This document shows, in pieces, positions 22,185 to 38,270 of a stretch of 64,000 nucleotides of DNA; the stretch's first letter is position 1; each line of letters begins with the position of its first letter. This stretch comes from Liopterus haemorrhoidalis. Its lineage: Eukaryota; Arthropoda; Insecta; Coleoptera; Dytiscidae. Where the stretch lies: contig OZ020617.1 of NCBI GenBank assembly GCA_963971575.1, positions 40,706,606-40,770,605 of the forward strand, given 5' to 3'. The notes under the pieces were generated by a model that did no database searches, was not told the origin of the DNA, and saw nothing but the letters and a program-made list of their open reading frames with translations. Both the position numbers and the translations under genes were made by a program.

Positions 22185-22213
22185 CTGATGAAGATTTAAA
22201 TTAAAATCGAAAC
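22185..22213 (+). other. Hammerhead-ribozyme-like motif of a retroelement
   Basis: CTGATGA (22185-22191) and GAAAC (22209-22213) enclose a 5-bp stem GATTT/AAATC with a six-base loop. This resembles the conserved core of hammerhead ribozymes, which occur in Penelope-like and other retroelements. An extra A between CTGATGA and the stem departs from the canonical core, and no stem III or cleavage site is evident. Activity is doubtful. Confidence 0.35.
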
Positions 22214-22239
22214 GTTAGCGAAGTTAATAAATTTGTTTT

Positions 22240-23584
22240 TTTTTTTCTGACTGGTCCGAATCGCATTATCTATCAACTATAATTACTAACGTACGGACGT
22301 AACTCATCTAATCAAGATAACTAATAACTTTTATTTGAGACGTTTTTTGATAAAACGAAAAATTTAGAAACATTTTTGTAAAAGTATCTATGGTCATGAT
22401 AAATAATATCTCTGTTAGAAAATATTAGGCCAAGTTATTTCAACTCTGCTGCTAGAATGAATTTTATACAAGTACTTTGTGATGGCGGTCTGTCCTATGG
22501 TGGCCACAGCTGATTTTTTACAATATAATGGTTTTCATACTAATAATGTAAAACAGAAAATTTTATAAATAAAAACTAATATGTAATGGTATAGAAAATG
22601 CATATTTTATGTGAAAAAAATTCCCTTCTCACTCATTCTCCATTTCTTTGCTTTTCTTTGCATTATCTTCATTTAGTTGAGAATTTTTTAAATATTTTTT
22701 GGATTTTCTTTGATTTTTTAATCAGGGAACGGATTAATTGATTTCCCATAAGATAAAATGGAAAATCAAAATCAGTTATAAATGTTTTCAGATGTGTATG
22801 AAAGTTAATACAGTCCAAAAGAAGACTGAATATTATTATATAATCAATAAATGTGTACATCTTTAAACTCAATTTTATAATTAATATGTACAAAATTGAT
22901 ATAGAAATGAAAATTTATAATATTGATCTAAATAAAAATAGAAAAACTTATTAAAAACTTAGAATATGTACATTTAAGCGTCTGTTTTGGCGCTCCTAAA
23001 AGCTGGTGCCCTGGGCCTGTGTCCCTGTCGCCCCTGCCATTCACCCCCGCTGTATGGCATCGCAAAATTTTCATTCTAAGGGGGCGCTAACTAAACAAAT
23101 TGATATATTTAACTTATTATTCACTTAACAGCACAAACATATATGAAGAGTTCGGGAATAAAACGTGTTAACTAGCAATTTTATCTATTGTAGTAAATTA
23201 AATTTGAAGTTTCATTGATATATTAATATTGATACATTGATATATTTTGTAATTGATTTATTTAATATTATTAACTACACTGACAGAAATAAGAAAGAAG
23301 AATAATATCGGGTTTACTTAACATGTTTTACATGTTTTTATCTAAGAAACACGAGTGTTGTTACTTAAAATGTTTTACCACCGAACCCTGCATCTGACAA
23401 ACTTTGTTACAAATAAGCAAAACACAAAACTTTTTTGTTCTCTAAATTTCATGAATATTTTAAGAGTTACAGTGGGACGCCAACTATATTGATGGGGATC
23501 AGAACTAAATTTTTTCTTGGGGATAGGGGCTAATATATATAATCGTTCAATTATTCGAACCATTTTTCGAATGAAATAAACAGC
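22240..23584. other. Intergenic, AT-rich
   Basis: No gene recognised. A GC-richer patch at 22985-23060 (GTGCCCTGGGCC, TCGCCCCTGCCATT) looks like the edge of a transposon. Confidence 0.4.
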
Positions 23585-23918
23585 TATAGTCCGTTCAAAG
23601 GTGAGTATGCAGTACAGGACATATGGAGTAGTTCTTTTTCATACTCTCTAATGCGTTTATACAATGACGCTATCCTTTTCTTGCTTGTCGACGTTGCCAG
23701 CTCTAAAACGCGCTGATCTGTGAAGACGCAGTATTCTACAAATGGTCATTTGTTTTTGTTGAGTGTTATTTTGAGTTTTATAAGAGTTGATTTTTGTAAA
23801 TCATACTAGTTTTTCATATTATTATAATTGACACATTTGACACTTTTACAACATTTGGCAACACCGCTCCCATTTGCCATAAGAGCAATACTGCATTCTC
23901 ACCTTTGAAGGGACTATA
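23585..23918. mobile_element. MITE with TATAGTCC terminal repeats
   Basis: Left end TATAGTCCGTTCAAAGGTGA and right end TCACCTTTGAAGGGACTATA are inverted for about 27 bp, including TATGCAGTA against TACTGCATT. The outermost TA is consistent with a Tc1/mariner-type TA duplication. About 330 bp, no coding capacity. Confidence 0.8.
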
Positions 23919-24342
23919 GTATTAAATATGGGAGGAAAATAATATTAAAAACAATTTTGAAAGGAAAACGAACTTGAATGAACTGAAATACCCGTCTTAA
24001 ACTATAATCAAGCCATTTTGAGATACAATTGTTATTTCAGGTATAAGATAAACATGGAAACCCCTGTTTTAAAACTACAAAATTAAACAATAGTGCAGAT
24101 TGGCTAAAAATAACCCAGACAAATAAATTTGTCATCTGTAGATTAAATAAATGTGATCGAACACAGTTCTTTAGTACTTATAACAATATTACTACTTGAG
24201 ATTTTGATACTGATAAACTTATCGGATTTGTCATTTTGAAAAAAAAATAATAATTTATGATATAGATAAGGACAACTTGAGTACTTAAGTAACATAAATA
24301 AACATGGTACAAATATATTGCCAACAATATATCTGTACCATG

Positions 24343-27002
24343 CAGTGGCGGATCTAGCTTTTTCGGGGTCTGAGGCTAAAATTTTTTCGGGGCCCCCTAA
24401 AAAAATAAATTGCAAAAATGGTTACTCAAATATAGGTATTATTGGTACTTTAAGTAAAAAATTGCTGTGAACTCAAATATTTATTTTAATTGAAAATGTA
24501 CATAAACACAAATAAGAATATTAAATGTATGTAAATAAATTTAGAAACATAAAATTGGAAAAAATACGTATATATGTAATATCATATATTAGGAGTATAA
24601 TTTGCTCTCCTGTTCTACACAATATGCTTCTTTCGGCACTTTGTCGTGGCATATTCTTTTATCGTCTCATCATAATCTAATGATTGTGTCATTTTCTATT
24701 GACAATATAGAAAGAGCATTTAACCGATTTTCGAGCATTGTCAATCTATACTTATTTTTTATTATGGATAATTTAGAAAAATTCCTTTCTGCCTCACAAC
24801 TAGTTATGGGTAAAGTAATAAATATTTTTAATATAGTAGTTAAATTTGGGAAAATGTCAATTAAGTTTTTTACGTATATTATTTATAATATTTCAGGGCA
24901 TTTTAAATTTTCCGTGGTGGTAGAAAGCGATAAATAATTTTTAAATTGATGGTACTCATTAATTAGTTTTTTGTCTATGTACTCATTATAATGGGTTATT
25001 ATTGCTTGAAGATTTTCTTCATCGATTTCAGAATTTTTTCTTGTCAAATTAGTTAGAAATTTAAATCTTTTTCCAATATTTTTATAATATTCATTTATTT
25101 TTGTTAGTTGTGTTGTTAAACAATCGAATAATGGAAATAATGTTTCTATTCGAAATTTTTCTCGTCCAGTGAATAACTCTTTACCTTTCTCATTAGGCGA
25201 AAATGTCTTTGTTTTTATTCGTTTGTTACAATACTCTTTATCTATAAATTCGGATTTACTTAGCGCTTTAGCTTCATATTCTATGATTTTTAGATCTAAA
25301 TCTTTTCTTGTTGTCTTTATAAAGGAATTCAATGATGAAATTAAGCAATATCCTTCATATACATCTAATCCAGAAGTTTGCAATTTTACACTGGTTTTAT
25401 GAAAACGCTCTAGAACTTCTTCCCATACAATTATCAATATCACAAATTCTAATTTAATTAAGTTTTTAAATAAATTGTTGGCATCTCGTTTGCAACCGGG
25501 TTTTTCTTCAGAATCTTCTAAAATTAATTTTAAACAATTAAGAATGCTGTGGTAACCATCTTCTAAAGCTTGTACAGCTTTATAATGCGCAGACCATCTC
25601 GTTGAACACAAACCTTTTAAAGAAAATTTTTAATTTCCGTGTTTACCTATAACATCCCATCTATGAAGGGAGGCCGAAAAAAACACATATAGTTGTTGCA
25701 CAAGACTAAAATAGTTAATAACATCAGGTATTACGGAAACTGCTTCAACTCCGACTAAATTAAGAGAATGTGCTGCACAGGGCATAAATTCAGCATATTT
25801 ATAAATATTTTTAAAAATTGCCTGCAGTCCATTATACTTTCCGCTCATATTAGCTGCGTTATCATAGGATTGACCAGGTATGTTCTCCAAGGGTAGTTTG
25901 CAATCCTCCAATATTTGTTTTATTTTTTCAAATAAAGATGAAGCAGTATGATTTTCTAGTGGTGAAAATGTTAAAAATCTTTCATATGGTTTTCCTTTAT
26001 AACAATAGCGAACAATTATTGCCAGCTGGTCAACATTTGCTACATCTGGTGTCGAATCTGCAGTAATTGCATGATATTTTGTATCTTCGTTATTAATTTG
26101 ATTTATAATATGTCTCTGTCTTCGATTTCCCATAATTTTAATTAGCTCTTCATAAACTGTTTTGGATAAATACGTTACTTTTGTTTTTTCGTTTTGACAC
26201 GTAACTAAGTGCTTTTGTAAAAATGGATCAAATTTCGCGATCAATTCGATTATTCCCATAAAATTTCCATTGTTTGGTGAGTCCCATTTTTCATTATGAC
26301 CTCTAAGTGACAAACCTCTTTCACATAAAAATTTAATAACTGCAACTACTCTCTTCAATATTTCATAACAATATTTTATGTTATTTGTCATTTCTTCTTC
26401 CAATTGTTTGTCTAATGTATTTTTATTTTCTTTCCGTGTAATCCATGTTAACATATGTAGCTTTGATATGTTCTCTAGAATTTTCATGGTTTTCCAGTGT
26501 TCTCAAAATATTCTTCCAATCAGAAAACCCCTCCTATGTGAGAAATGAAATATCTTTCGAAAAAATTTTGCACACAAAGCAATAAATGTAACCTTTACCC
26601 TTCGAGTAAGATATCCAGGATCTAGTTACAGATTGGCCATTTTTTAATTTTTTTTCAAAATATTTATTTGAGAAACTTCTGGTTTGGTCTTTGTATGGCC
26701 TACTGGATTCTATATAATTATTATTCTCATTATGATTTTGAAAAAACGTTTTTTTTTTTTCAAACACTGCTATATACATTTTTTATTTAGTAAGCGGGCC
26801 AAACTGCCACCGTTGTTGTTTACAAAAATTGTTTACAAAATAATTTTTGACAAGAAATGTTCAGTACAGATATTTAAAAATAAAATTAAAAAAAATTGCA
26901 GTTTCAAAGTTTTTGAATAATCTTTAGGCCCAGCTTGGGGCCCCTTAGTGTTGGGGGCCCTGAGGCTTGAGCCTCATTAGCTTCATGGTAAATCCGCCGC
27001 TG
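24343..27002 (-). mobile_element. hAT transposon, nearly complete but defective
   Basis: A 2660-bp element with ends CAGTGGCGGATCTAGC and (on the right) GTAAATCCGCCGCTG. It is flanked by a perfect 8-bp target duplication GTACCATG (24335-24342, 27003-27010). It carries a transposase pseudogene on the - strand. Both ends contain GGGGCCCC-type sequence common in hAT families of the ZMYM1-like type. Confidence 0.92.
24620..26779 (-). pseudogene. hAT transposase (TTF zinc finger, DUF4371, dimerisation domain), broken
   Basis: It once encoded a cut-and-paste transposase like those annotated as zinc finger MYM-type protein 1. In order on the - strand: a TTF-type finger (RSFSNKYFEKKLKNG, then YCFVCKIFS); a DUF4371/RNase H-like core (GLSLRGHNEKWDSPNNGNFM, ADSTPDVANVDQLAIIVRY, GQSYDNAANMSGKYNGLQ, CAAHSLNLVG); STRWSAHYKA; and a C-terminal dimerisation stretch (SCEAERNFSKLSIIKNKYR). 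Breaks: in-frame stops at about 26534, 25630 and 24883, another near 24680, and a frameshift near 26450-26490. Few lesions over some 700 codons suggest moderate age. Confidence 0.85.
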
Positions 27003-27169
27003 GTACCATGTAGAAGTCTGCCTTCTCTATTTGTCTGTCTGTCTGTCCGAGATTCACGCAAAACAGGCTGGGCATATTTTCACGTAATTTGGTACGACGA
27101 TAGAGTAAAACCAAGATTAGAACATAGACTATACGGCACTTTAAAATTTTTATTCTAAGAGGGTGTTTC

Positions 27170-28290
27170 AGGGTTAAAACTGTTTATTAAAAAACTTAAA
27201 ATATCTCCCTTATTATTGACTTAACAGAAAAATGTATATTATAAAAATTGTTTGCAATAAGAAAATAAATCTTTTTTGTTTAATGCATTTTTTCAATTAA
27301 ATGAATATTTGGGGAGTAACGGAAGACACCACAGAACTAAAATATACATATTATTATTGTTGCCTTATTGTTGACTTAAGGCGGCGCACAACCATATAGT
27401 TATCAATAGTTTCTTATACAAAACTAATAATTGGAAATAAAATTAATAACAATCTATATATCAAAATTTGCAGCGAATTTTTATCTATCTAATAGGATAT
27501 ATTTAATTGTAGAAAAATCTGTTAAGTAAATTGCATTATAGACGCCATCTTGTAAACCAATCGACACATATTCGCATACGATGCGGAATTATTTAATTTT
27601 CATGAAGAATACGTGTACCAAGTGGCATTTCATTATCATCAAGTATAATATTTTTCGACGAAGGCTCTAAACTATAAGTAATCAAGTCGAAAAAAATGTT
27701 GACGTATTATTTGAACATTTCTACACAAATCTATATAAGTATAAAAGTTATTCGAAACCCACAAATAGGTTAAAAAAATTCCAGAACAATATCGCTGATG
27801 TCTATTTTTAAGTTATTGAGCGATAATATTTTTACAATAAATGTTTCTACAATTAAAAATAGTCTATTAGATTCAAAATTCGGTGCAAAATTTGATGTAT
27901 AGATTGATACTAATTCTATTTCAGATTGTTAGTTTTGTATAAGAAACTGGTAACCTCTGGGGGTTATACGCTACCTTAACAGCAAAATCATATATGTGAC
28001 AAAAATAGTTTATAATAAGAAAATAAATATTTTATGTTATGTTAAATATTTTTTCAATTAGATTAATATTTAGGGAGCTACGGGGAGATATCCTAAGACT
28101 AAACTTTTGAGATATCTCCTTGACTTAACAGCAAAACCGTATATGACAAAAATTGTTTATAATAAGAAAACCAATAATTTTGTTTTACATACTCTTTCGA
28201 TTGGATGAATATTTGGGGACTTACGGAATGACATCCTAAAATACTGAAATATCTCATTTATTATTTACTTTACAATTTAATTTTGTAAGA
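27170..28290. repeat. Degenerate direct-repeat block
   Basis: Motifs such as AGCAAAACCGTATATGACAA, ATTGTTTATAATAAGAAAA and GAATATTTGGGGAGTTACGG recur at about 27200-27340, 28000-28150 and 28150-28240. Related sequence lies at 55395-55670. A CTGTCTGTCTGTCCG head is at 27030. The block looks like copies of one dispersed repeat; no gene seen. Confidence 0.6.
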
Positions 28291-28990
28291 GAAAACCTTT
28301 TTTGTTTTTCTTTCCTCAATGCGGTTTTTAGACCGGGAGCTCATGACATTTTTGGTCTCCGATTTCATACAGCATGCCTTTTGGAGGAGAGAATATTTAC
28401 CCTGTGACAACAAAAAAGGGATGGTACTAAACCCCTGCACGCTTTCCGGTCATAGGGAAAATTGCATTTCCACTTGCACAAAATTTTTGTGTTTTTCTCT
28501 GATTTAATATTGCTTGCCCTTTTGTCAAAAGAAAGTTATAACAAATTTAAAGTCTTTTAATTATAGGCATGCGATTCGGAGGGTCCCAAAGGTCTCAAAC
28601 GGTCATGTGATCTTGTAATAAAAAAATCTAGAACAATATAATTAGGAAAACGATAATAGATAATAAATATTTTACGAAGGGATTTCCGATTTTTCACTTG
28701 AAAAACTAGTGTGTATATGAACTCTTCCTAGCCTCCATGGCCTCGTCTACCTCTTCTCTTCATGAACGCCTCTTATTTATTAGTTCTTCCATGAACGAAT
28801 CTTCCTCGCCTACGTTGTTTGTAGGTGTCCAATTTATTGTTACCTAGGTCATCTGTCACTTTCCAGTCGTGTATATTACTTTAATGCCCATACTACTTTA
28901 ATCTATTTATTATTGTAAAACAATTAGATTGCTATTATAAGAATAAAATGTTTTTTTTTTGTTTACGGTTTATAGAAAATATATTCATAC
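28291..28990. other. Intergenic, nothing recognised
   Basis: A short open stretch at 28319-28507 has no recognisable pattern. No structural repeat seen. Confidence 0.4.
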
Positions 28991-29059
28991 TAGGTTATTA
29001 CCCGTCAACAATGACGGATTTATAATATAAAAATTTCAATTGTTTGTATGTGTATTTGG

Positions 29060-31110
29060 TTTTATTTTTTAACGTATCCTAATTTCGTCGCCAGTCTGCG
29101 AATCATGGGACAGGATATCACCAGTTAGCTAATCACGGGAGAGGGCGTCACCTGTCAGCCAATCATGAAACAGGGTGACCCAGTTAGCCAATCACGAGAA
29201 CTTTAGAAAAATTGACGTCATAATGTTACCGACACTAAATACAGACACTTGCTAATTATATAGTTAGATTATTTATTCATTATCTTTTTAAGATGAGAAA
29301 ACGATTCATTTTTACTTAGTACATTACATTTATATTGTTAAAACTAAAAATAATTTGAGACGTTAATTTATGCCTACTAAACCCTAGACATTTCTATATG
29401 TAATTATATTCGTAGATACTTAGAGAATAAATCTGCAAAATATTGTTCATATCGGTTAAAGAATATAGGCTTGTCTAGAGTTTCTCGTTTATGCCTACGA
29501 AGCCCAAAACATTTATATATAAAATTTTATCCGCAGTTTCTTAGAGAATAAATCTGCAAAATATTGTTCATATCGGTCAAAGGAAACAGGAGTATCTAGA
29601 GTCTCTTGTTTATGCCTACGAAACTCTAGACATTTATGCATATAATTATATTTGTAGATGCTTAAAAATTAATCTGAAAAATACTGTTCATATCGGTCAA
29701 AGGGTATAGGAGTACCCTACGGTTTCTTGTTTATGCCCACGAAACCCTATACATTTCTATAGGTTATTTTATCCGCAGATTTTTGAATAATAAATCTGCA
29801 AAATAAGTTCAAAGAATATAGAAGTGTCTACAGTTTCTTATTTATGCCTACGAAACTCTAGATATTTCTATACGGTGTTTTATCCGCAGATTTTTAGAGA
29901 ATAAATTTGCTAACATTTTTTCATATTGATCAAAGAATATAGAAGTGTCTAGAGTTTCTTATTTATATCTACGAAACCCTAGATATTTCTGCATGTTATT
30001 TTATCCGCAGATTCTTAGAGAATAAATCTGCAAAGTATTGTTCATATCGGTCAAAGGATATAGTAGTCTCTTGTTTATGCCTACAAAACCCTAGACATTT
30101 ATGTTTGTAATTATATTTGTAGATACTTAGAGAATATATCTGCAAAATATTGTTCATATTGGTCAAAGGATATAGCTTCTTGTTTATGCCTACGAAACCC
30201 TAAACATTTCTATATGTTATTTTATTCGCAGCAGTTTTTTAGAGAATAAATCTGCAAAATATTGTTGATATCAGTCAAATGATATAGGAGTATCTAGAGT
30301 TTCTTGTTTATGCCTACGAAACCCTAGACATTTCTGTAAATAATTATATTTGTAAATTCTAAGAAAACAAATCTGCAAAATATTATTCATATTGGTCAAA
30401 AGATATAGCAGTGTATATAGTTTCGTGTTTATGCCTACGAAACCCTAGACATTTTTATATGTTTTTTTATTCACAGCAGTTTCTTACAGAATAAATCTGC
30501 AAAATATTGTTGATATCAGTCAAATGATATAGGAGTATGTAGAGTTTCTTGTTTATGCCTACGAAACCCTAGACATTTCTGTAAATAATTATATTTGTAG
30601 ATTCTAAGAAAATAAATCTGCAAAATATTGTTCATATTGGTCGTATAGCAGGATATAGATAGAAGGATATAATAATAATAATAATAATAATAATTTTATT
30701 GGTCCAGAAGATTATATGCATACATAATATTGGACAAGTCATTATTTTTCATATTTCAATACAATTGATTATTATTATGGTCAAAACAGTTTATCATTAC
30801 TTCCAAATAAAAAATACAGAAAATATTTTTAATATATACAAAATCTTGCATCAGTGCTTATAGCAGTATAATCTTGCTTTATAGCAGTGTATATAGTTTC
30901 TTGTTTATGCCTACGAAATCCTACAAATTTCTATATGTAATTATATTCGTAGATTCTTAGAGAATAAATCTGCAAAATACCTGTCAATCAAGTCAAACTG
31001 GGAACACCCTGTTTCCCAGTTAGACAATCACTAGAACCTTAGGAAAAATGACGTCACAGTGTTACACAATCACTAACACATGGTAGCTAATTATATATGT
31101 ACGATTCCTT
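29060..31110. repeat. Tandem array of about 120-bp units with related flanks
   Basis: The anchor TTTATGCCTACGAAACCC recurs near 29367, 29488, 29608, 29729, 29840, 29961, 30073, 30181, 30307, 30428 and 30551, and once more at 30901 after an interruption. Spacing is 108-126 bp. Each unit also has AATAAATCTGCAAAATATTG and CATATCGGTCAAAG. The array is bracketed by AT-poor blocks with GCCAATCAC and TGACGTCA motifs (29080-29225 and 31010-31060). That bracketing suggests a minisatellite inside a larger mobile element, possibly a Helitron; this is inference. Confidence 0.85.
30655..30885. mobile_element. Insertion interrupting the tandem array
   Basis: An (AAT)n run at 30671-30695 starts a segment unrelated to the 120-bp units (TTTTATTGGTCCAGAAGATT, then GCATCAGTGCTTATAGCAGT). 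Array sequence resumes near 30885. Type unknown; a microsatellite at one end would fit a SINE or LINE 3' end read in reverse. Confidence 0.5.
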
Positions 31111-32055
31111 TCGATACAATACCGGTATCGATAATTTTTATTCGATATTATAGATATCCAAATATCGATACTTTCTCAGTATCGCATAACCCCAAAGTAC
31201 GAGTTCCTCATCTGGTGTATGTAAAATTCTTCTCTAATTATTTTGATACTTTAAATTTTCATTTTAATTACACGTCTATTCTCGCTTCAAATGTAAGCAA
31301 AATGTAATAATGAAATCAAAATTGTACACGCGCATCCTTTGATTTCAATAAAAATAATCAGGTTAATGTTTAAGTTCCATATTTACGAAGTTGAAGTGAT
31401 GATTACTGATATTACAACCACTTGACTTTATCAACCTGTCATATTTTGTAAGTCAATTATATCAATTTTATCTGATACCACGATTAACTAAAGTAGAACA
31501 AAGTAAGTGCTTAAGTATATAAATTGAATGATGAAATTTTTAAATTAATATCACTATTAATAAACCCCCCTTTGACCCGTCAAGTACTACGAGGGCTACC
31601 TTTTAAGTTTTTACAAAACCTAAGAAAGAAAATATATATTTTTTTTGGAACAAACTGTTTTATTGCTTTTCAAAATATTCGCCATTAAGTTTTATACACT
31701 TTTGCATACGTTCAAACCAATTCTTGAAACATTTTTTCCACTCTGAAGTTGGTATCTCAAAAACATGGTTTTCGACGGCTTCAACAGCTTCTTGAGGTGA
31801 TGAAAATCGCTGTCCACGTATTTTTTGTTTGAGACTGGGGAACAAAAAAAGTCGATAGGGAATAAAACAGGTGAATACGGGCAATGAGACATTAATACGA
31901 TGTTTTTATCCTTCAAATAATCAAGTGGGAGCTTGCATTGTCATAATTAAGAATGATGCGACGTTTTTGGTTGTTTTTCCTGATTTTGTCGATGACTTCT
32001 GGCAAACAAATGGTTGTATACCATTCAGCATTAACTGTTCTTAGATCCTCTAAAG

Positions 32056-32336
32056 CAGTGCTTCTTAAACTTTTTGATGTCGCGGTTCCCCTGCAACTCA
32101 AATCAATAACCCACGGCCTGCCTAATTTTTGTTTTTGGAACCAAGATTAGTTAAAATATATACATACATCTAGTTTTTTACGCTCAGATCATTCATTAAT
32201 CTATGTATAATGAAGAATAATATTTATGTAGCATTAAAGTTAAAGCTACTATCCTTTTTAAATAATAAAATAATTAAGTGTTATATTTGCGGCTCTTCGC
32301 GGCCCCCTTGTGGGAACACCACTTTAAGAAGCACCG
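32056..32336. mobile_element. hAT-type MITE 1 nested in the mariner
   Basis: A 281-bp insertion with inverted ends CAGTGCTTCTTAAA and TTTAAGAAGCACCG. It is flanked by CTCTAAAG at 32048-32055 and 32337-32344, an 8-bp hAT-type duplication. The right copy is shared with the next element. Confidence 0.88.
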
Positions 32337-32344
32337 CTCTAAAG

Positions 32345-32646
32345 CAGTGTTTCCCAACCACCGGTCCGTGGACCGGCACCTGTCTGCGAGATTTTTTACC
32401 GGTCCACAGAATTATTTTTATGTGCAAGTTTAAAAAACAAAAAATTATGTTAATTTATAAAATACAATAACAATTACTTTCGACAATAAACGATACATAT
32501 ATCAAGAACATGATGTTAGTGGTACATGTTATTTACCTTTAGTCTTGAATGGGTTAAAAAGAATCGTTGTAATCAGTGCAATAAAAAATATAATGTCGCT
32601 TGCCGGTCCGCCATGATACAACCTTTTATCATGGCATGAAATGCTG
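32345..32646. mobile_element. hAT-type MITE 2, adjacent, sharing the target site
   Basis: A 302-bp insertion starting CAGTGTTTCCCAACCACCGG and ending ATGGCATGAAATGCTG. It lies between the second and third copies of CTCTAAAG (32337-32344, 32647-32654). The terminal repeats are poorly matched (CAGTGTTTCC against CAGCATTTCA). The internal GGTCCGTGGACCGG pattern is common in hAT MITEs. Confidence 0.75.
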
Positions 32647-33357
32647 CTCTAAAGGAATGGTGGCGACATGTCCAGTACAATCGAAGAAACAAGCAATCAT
32701 TTTCTTGGAAGTGCTTCGGGAACGAACAACTTTTGTGGGTTTCCGTTCATCTTGGAAGACCCAAACACTGGATTTTTGCTTAGTTTCCGGTTCATATAAA
32801 CAAATCCAAGTTTCGTCACCCGTAACGTACTTTTATACATATTTTATAGTGCCTAGGTTGATCTAGGTTTTCTGCGGAATCCATCGGCAACAGATCTTTT
32901 TCACAGCTAAATGTTCATGTAAAATCGAATGTATTACAGTCTGAGATATGCCAAAGGATGCCTCAATCTCACGGTCACATTCCGATCTTCTTCAATCATT
33001 TTGCGCAAAGCATCGATGTTTTTTTGAATCACAACCGATTTTGGTTGACCTTCACGAGATTCATCACTGACGGACGCACGACCACGACCAAAGTCTGCAA
33101 ACCAATTGTCTTTTCTGATGGTGCTTCATTATCAAAAGTTGAACGGAGCGTATCTATACATTGTTGTTGAGTTAGGTCTTTACTAAAATCGTAAAAAATC
33201 ATCCAACGAAAACCTTTACAAGTAATATCCATTTTTCAACTACTCGGTCAATTTGATTTCACAACAACAAATGTCAAATTTTACGAATATAATAATGACA
33301 TATTTCAATATTGCCATCTAAGGGTCGTATGTAAAAACATAAAAAGTAACCCTCGTA

Positions 33358-33662
33358 TTCTAGTTAATGGCCATAGTTGCTAAGATTAAATAAATAAATT
33401 TAAAAAAAAAACAGACAGCCGTATGAGTGAAGTTATAAAGGTCATATCTACAACACCCTAAAAACGTACGAAGTACTGGCATGTCAACTAATCAAAGATA
33501 AAAAGAAAACAAATCAAGACTTCATGAAGATTTTTTCATTTTCATTATCAAATTCATTTATCAGAGAAAACTCGGAAACAAAAATTACCATGCACGAGCA
33601 GCTAGTCTCTTATCATTTTGTAAATATTTTTGTAATAATTTCTATAATACTCCTTTAACTAA
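33358..33662. other. Intergenic upstream of trypsin gene 1
   Basis: Contains a short CAGACAGCCGTATGAGTGAA fragment like the dispersed repeat at 20.2 and 61.9 kb. No gene. Confidence 0.4.
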
Positions 33663-33882
33663 GTTGCATTAGGACACTTGAACCAAGTATTAATCTATCT
33701 AAACTATCAAGTATATTATCAATGCAAGATAAACTTATTAATCAGACTTTTAAATTGGAAAAGCCATTAAAAATGTAAAATGATTTAATAAAAATAATAA
33801 AATTTTTAATATGTACATGCTTAGAGATAATTTGTTAGTATAAATAGGGAATAATTTCTACAAACTGCATCAAACAGACAAC
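33663..33882 (+). promoter_or_regulatory. Proximal promoter of trypsin gene 1
   Basis: TATAAATA at 33839-33846 lies 37 bases before the ATG, so the 5' leader must be very short; ATCAAAC at about 33868 is a likely initiator. AGATAA (GATA-factor consensus WGATAR) occurs at 33727-33732 and 33825-33830. The whole stretch aligns with the region upstream of gene 2, including both AGATAA sites and AATTTGTTAGTATAAATAGG. GATA factors drive midgut genes in insects, so gut expression is inferred. Confidence 0.8.
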
Positions 33883-38084
<4,202 letters not shown>

Positions 38085-38129
38085 AGAAGGAACATTAAAA
38101 CAATGTCACAATGTTATACATATTTTACC

Positions 38130-38135
38130 AATAAA
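38130..38135 (+). terminator. Poly(A) signal of trypsin gene 1
   Basis: AATAAA, 46 bases after the stop codon, followed by a second overlapping AATAAA. Confidence 0.8.
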
Positions 38136-38270
38136 TAAAGCATACTAATATAATTTCATATTTAACTTATCTTCCTTCTTCACATACATATATACTATTA
38201 TTCCGATATTATTTTTAAAAAAATCGGTGTCCAAGATGCTAAAACAAGTTTTCGATCAACAAATCATATA

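Larger units (their letters stand above)
31660..33232 (-). pseudogene. mariner transposase, broken
   Basis: The N-terminal helix-turn-helix part starts at 33232 (FYDFSKDLTQQQCIDTLRS). Later on the - strand come VTGDETWICLYEPETKQKSS (first catalytic Asp), TVNAEWYTTICLPEV, then IILNYDNASSH (second Asp). The third Asp of the DD34D triad is lost: PYSPVLFPIDFF has Val where Asp is expected. A frameshift follows, then the usual C-terminal SEWKKCFKNWFERMQKC to NGEYFEKQ and stop near 31660. Two insertions at 32056-32646 split the gene between ATIP and LEDLRTV codons. Inactive. Confidence 0.88.
31590..33355 (-). mobile_element. mariner transposon, defective, with two nested hAT MITEs
   Basis: Ends are CGAGGGCTACCTTTTAAGTT (left) and AACATAAAAAGTAACCCTCG (right), inverted over about 25 bp and flanked by TA (31588-31589, 33356-33357). 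Without the two nested insertions the element is about 1.17 kb, near the usual mariner size. It holds a transposase pseudogene on the - strand. Confidence 0.88.

Noticed and set aside
29060..31110. CRISPR-like array
   Set aside because: The units are about 120 bp, similar throughout with no alternating unique spacers, and the DNA is clearly from an animal genome.
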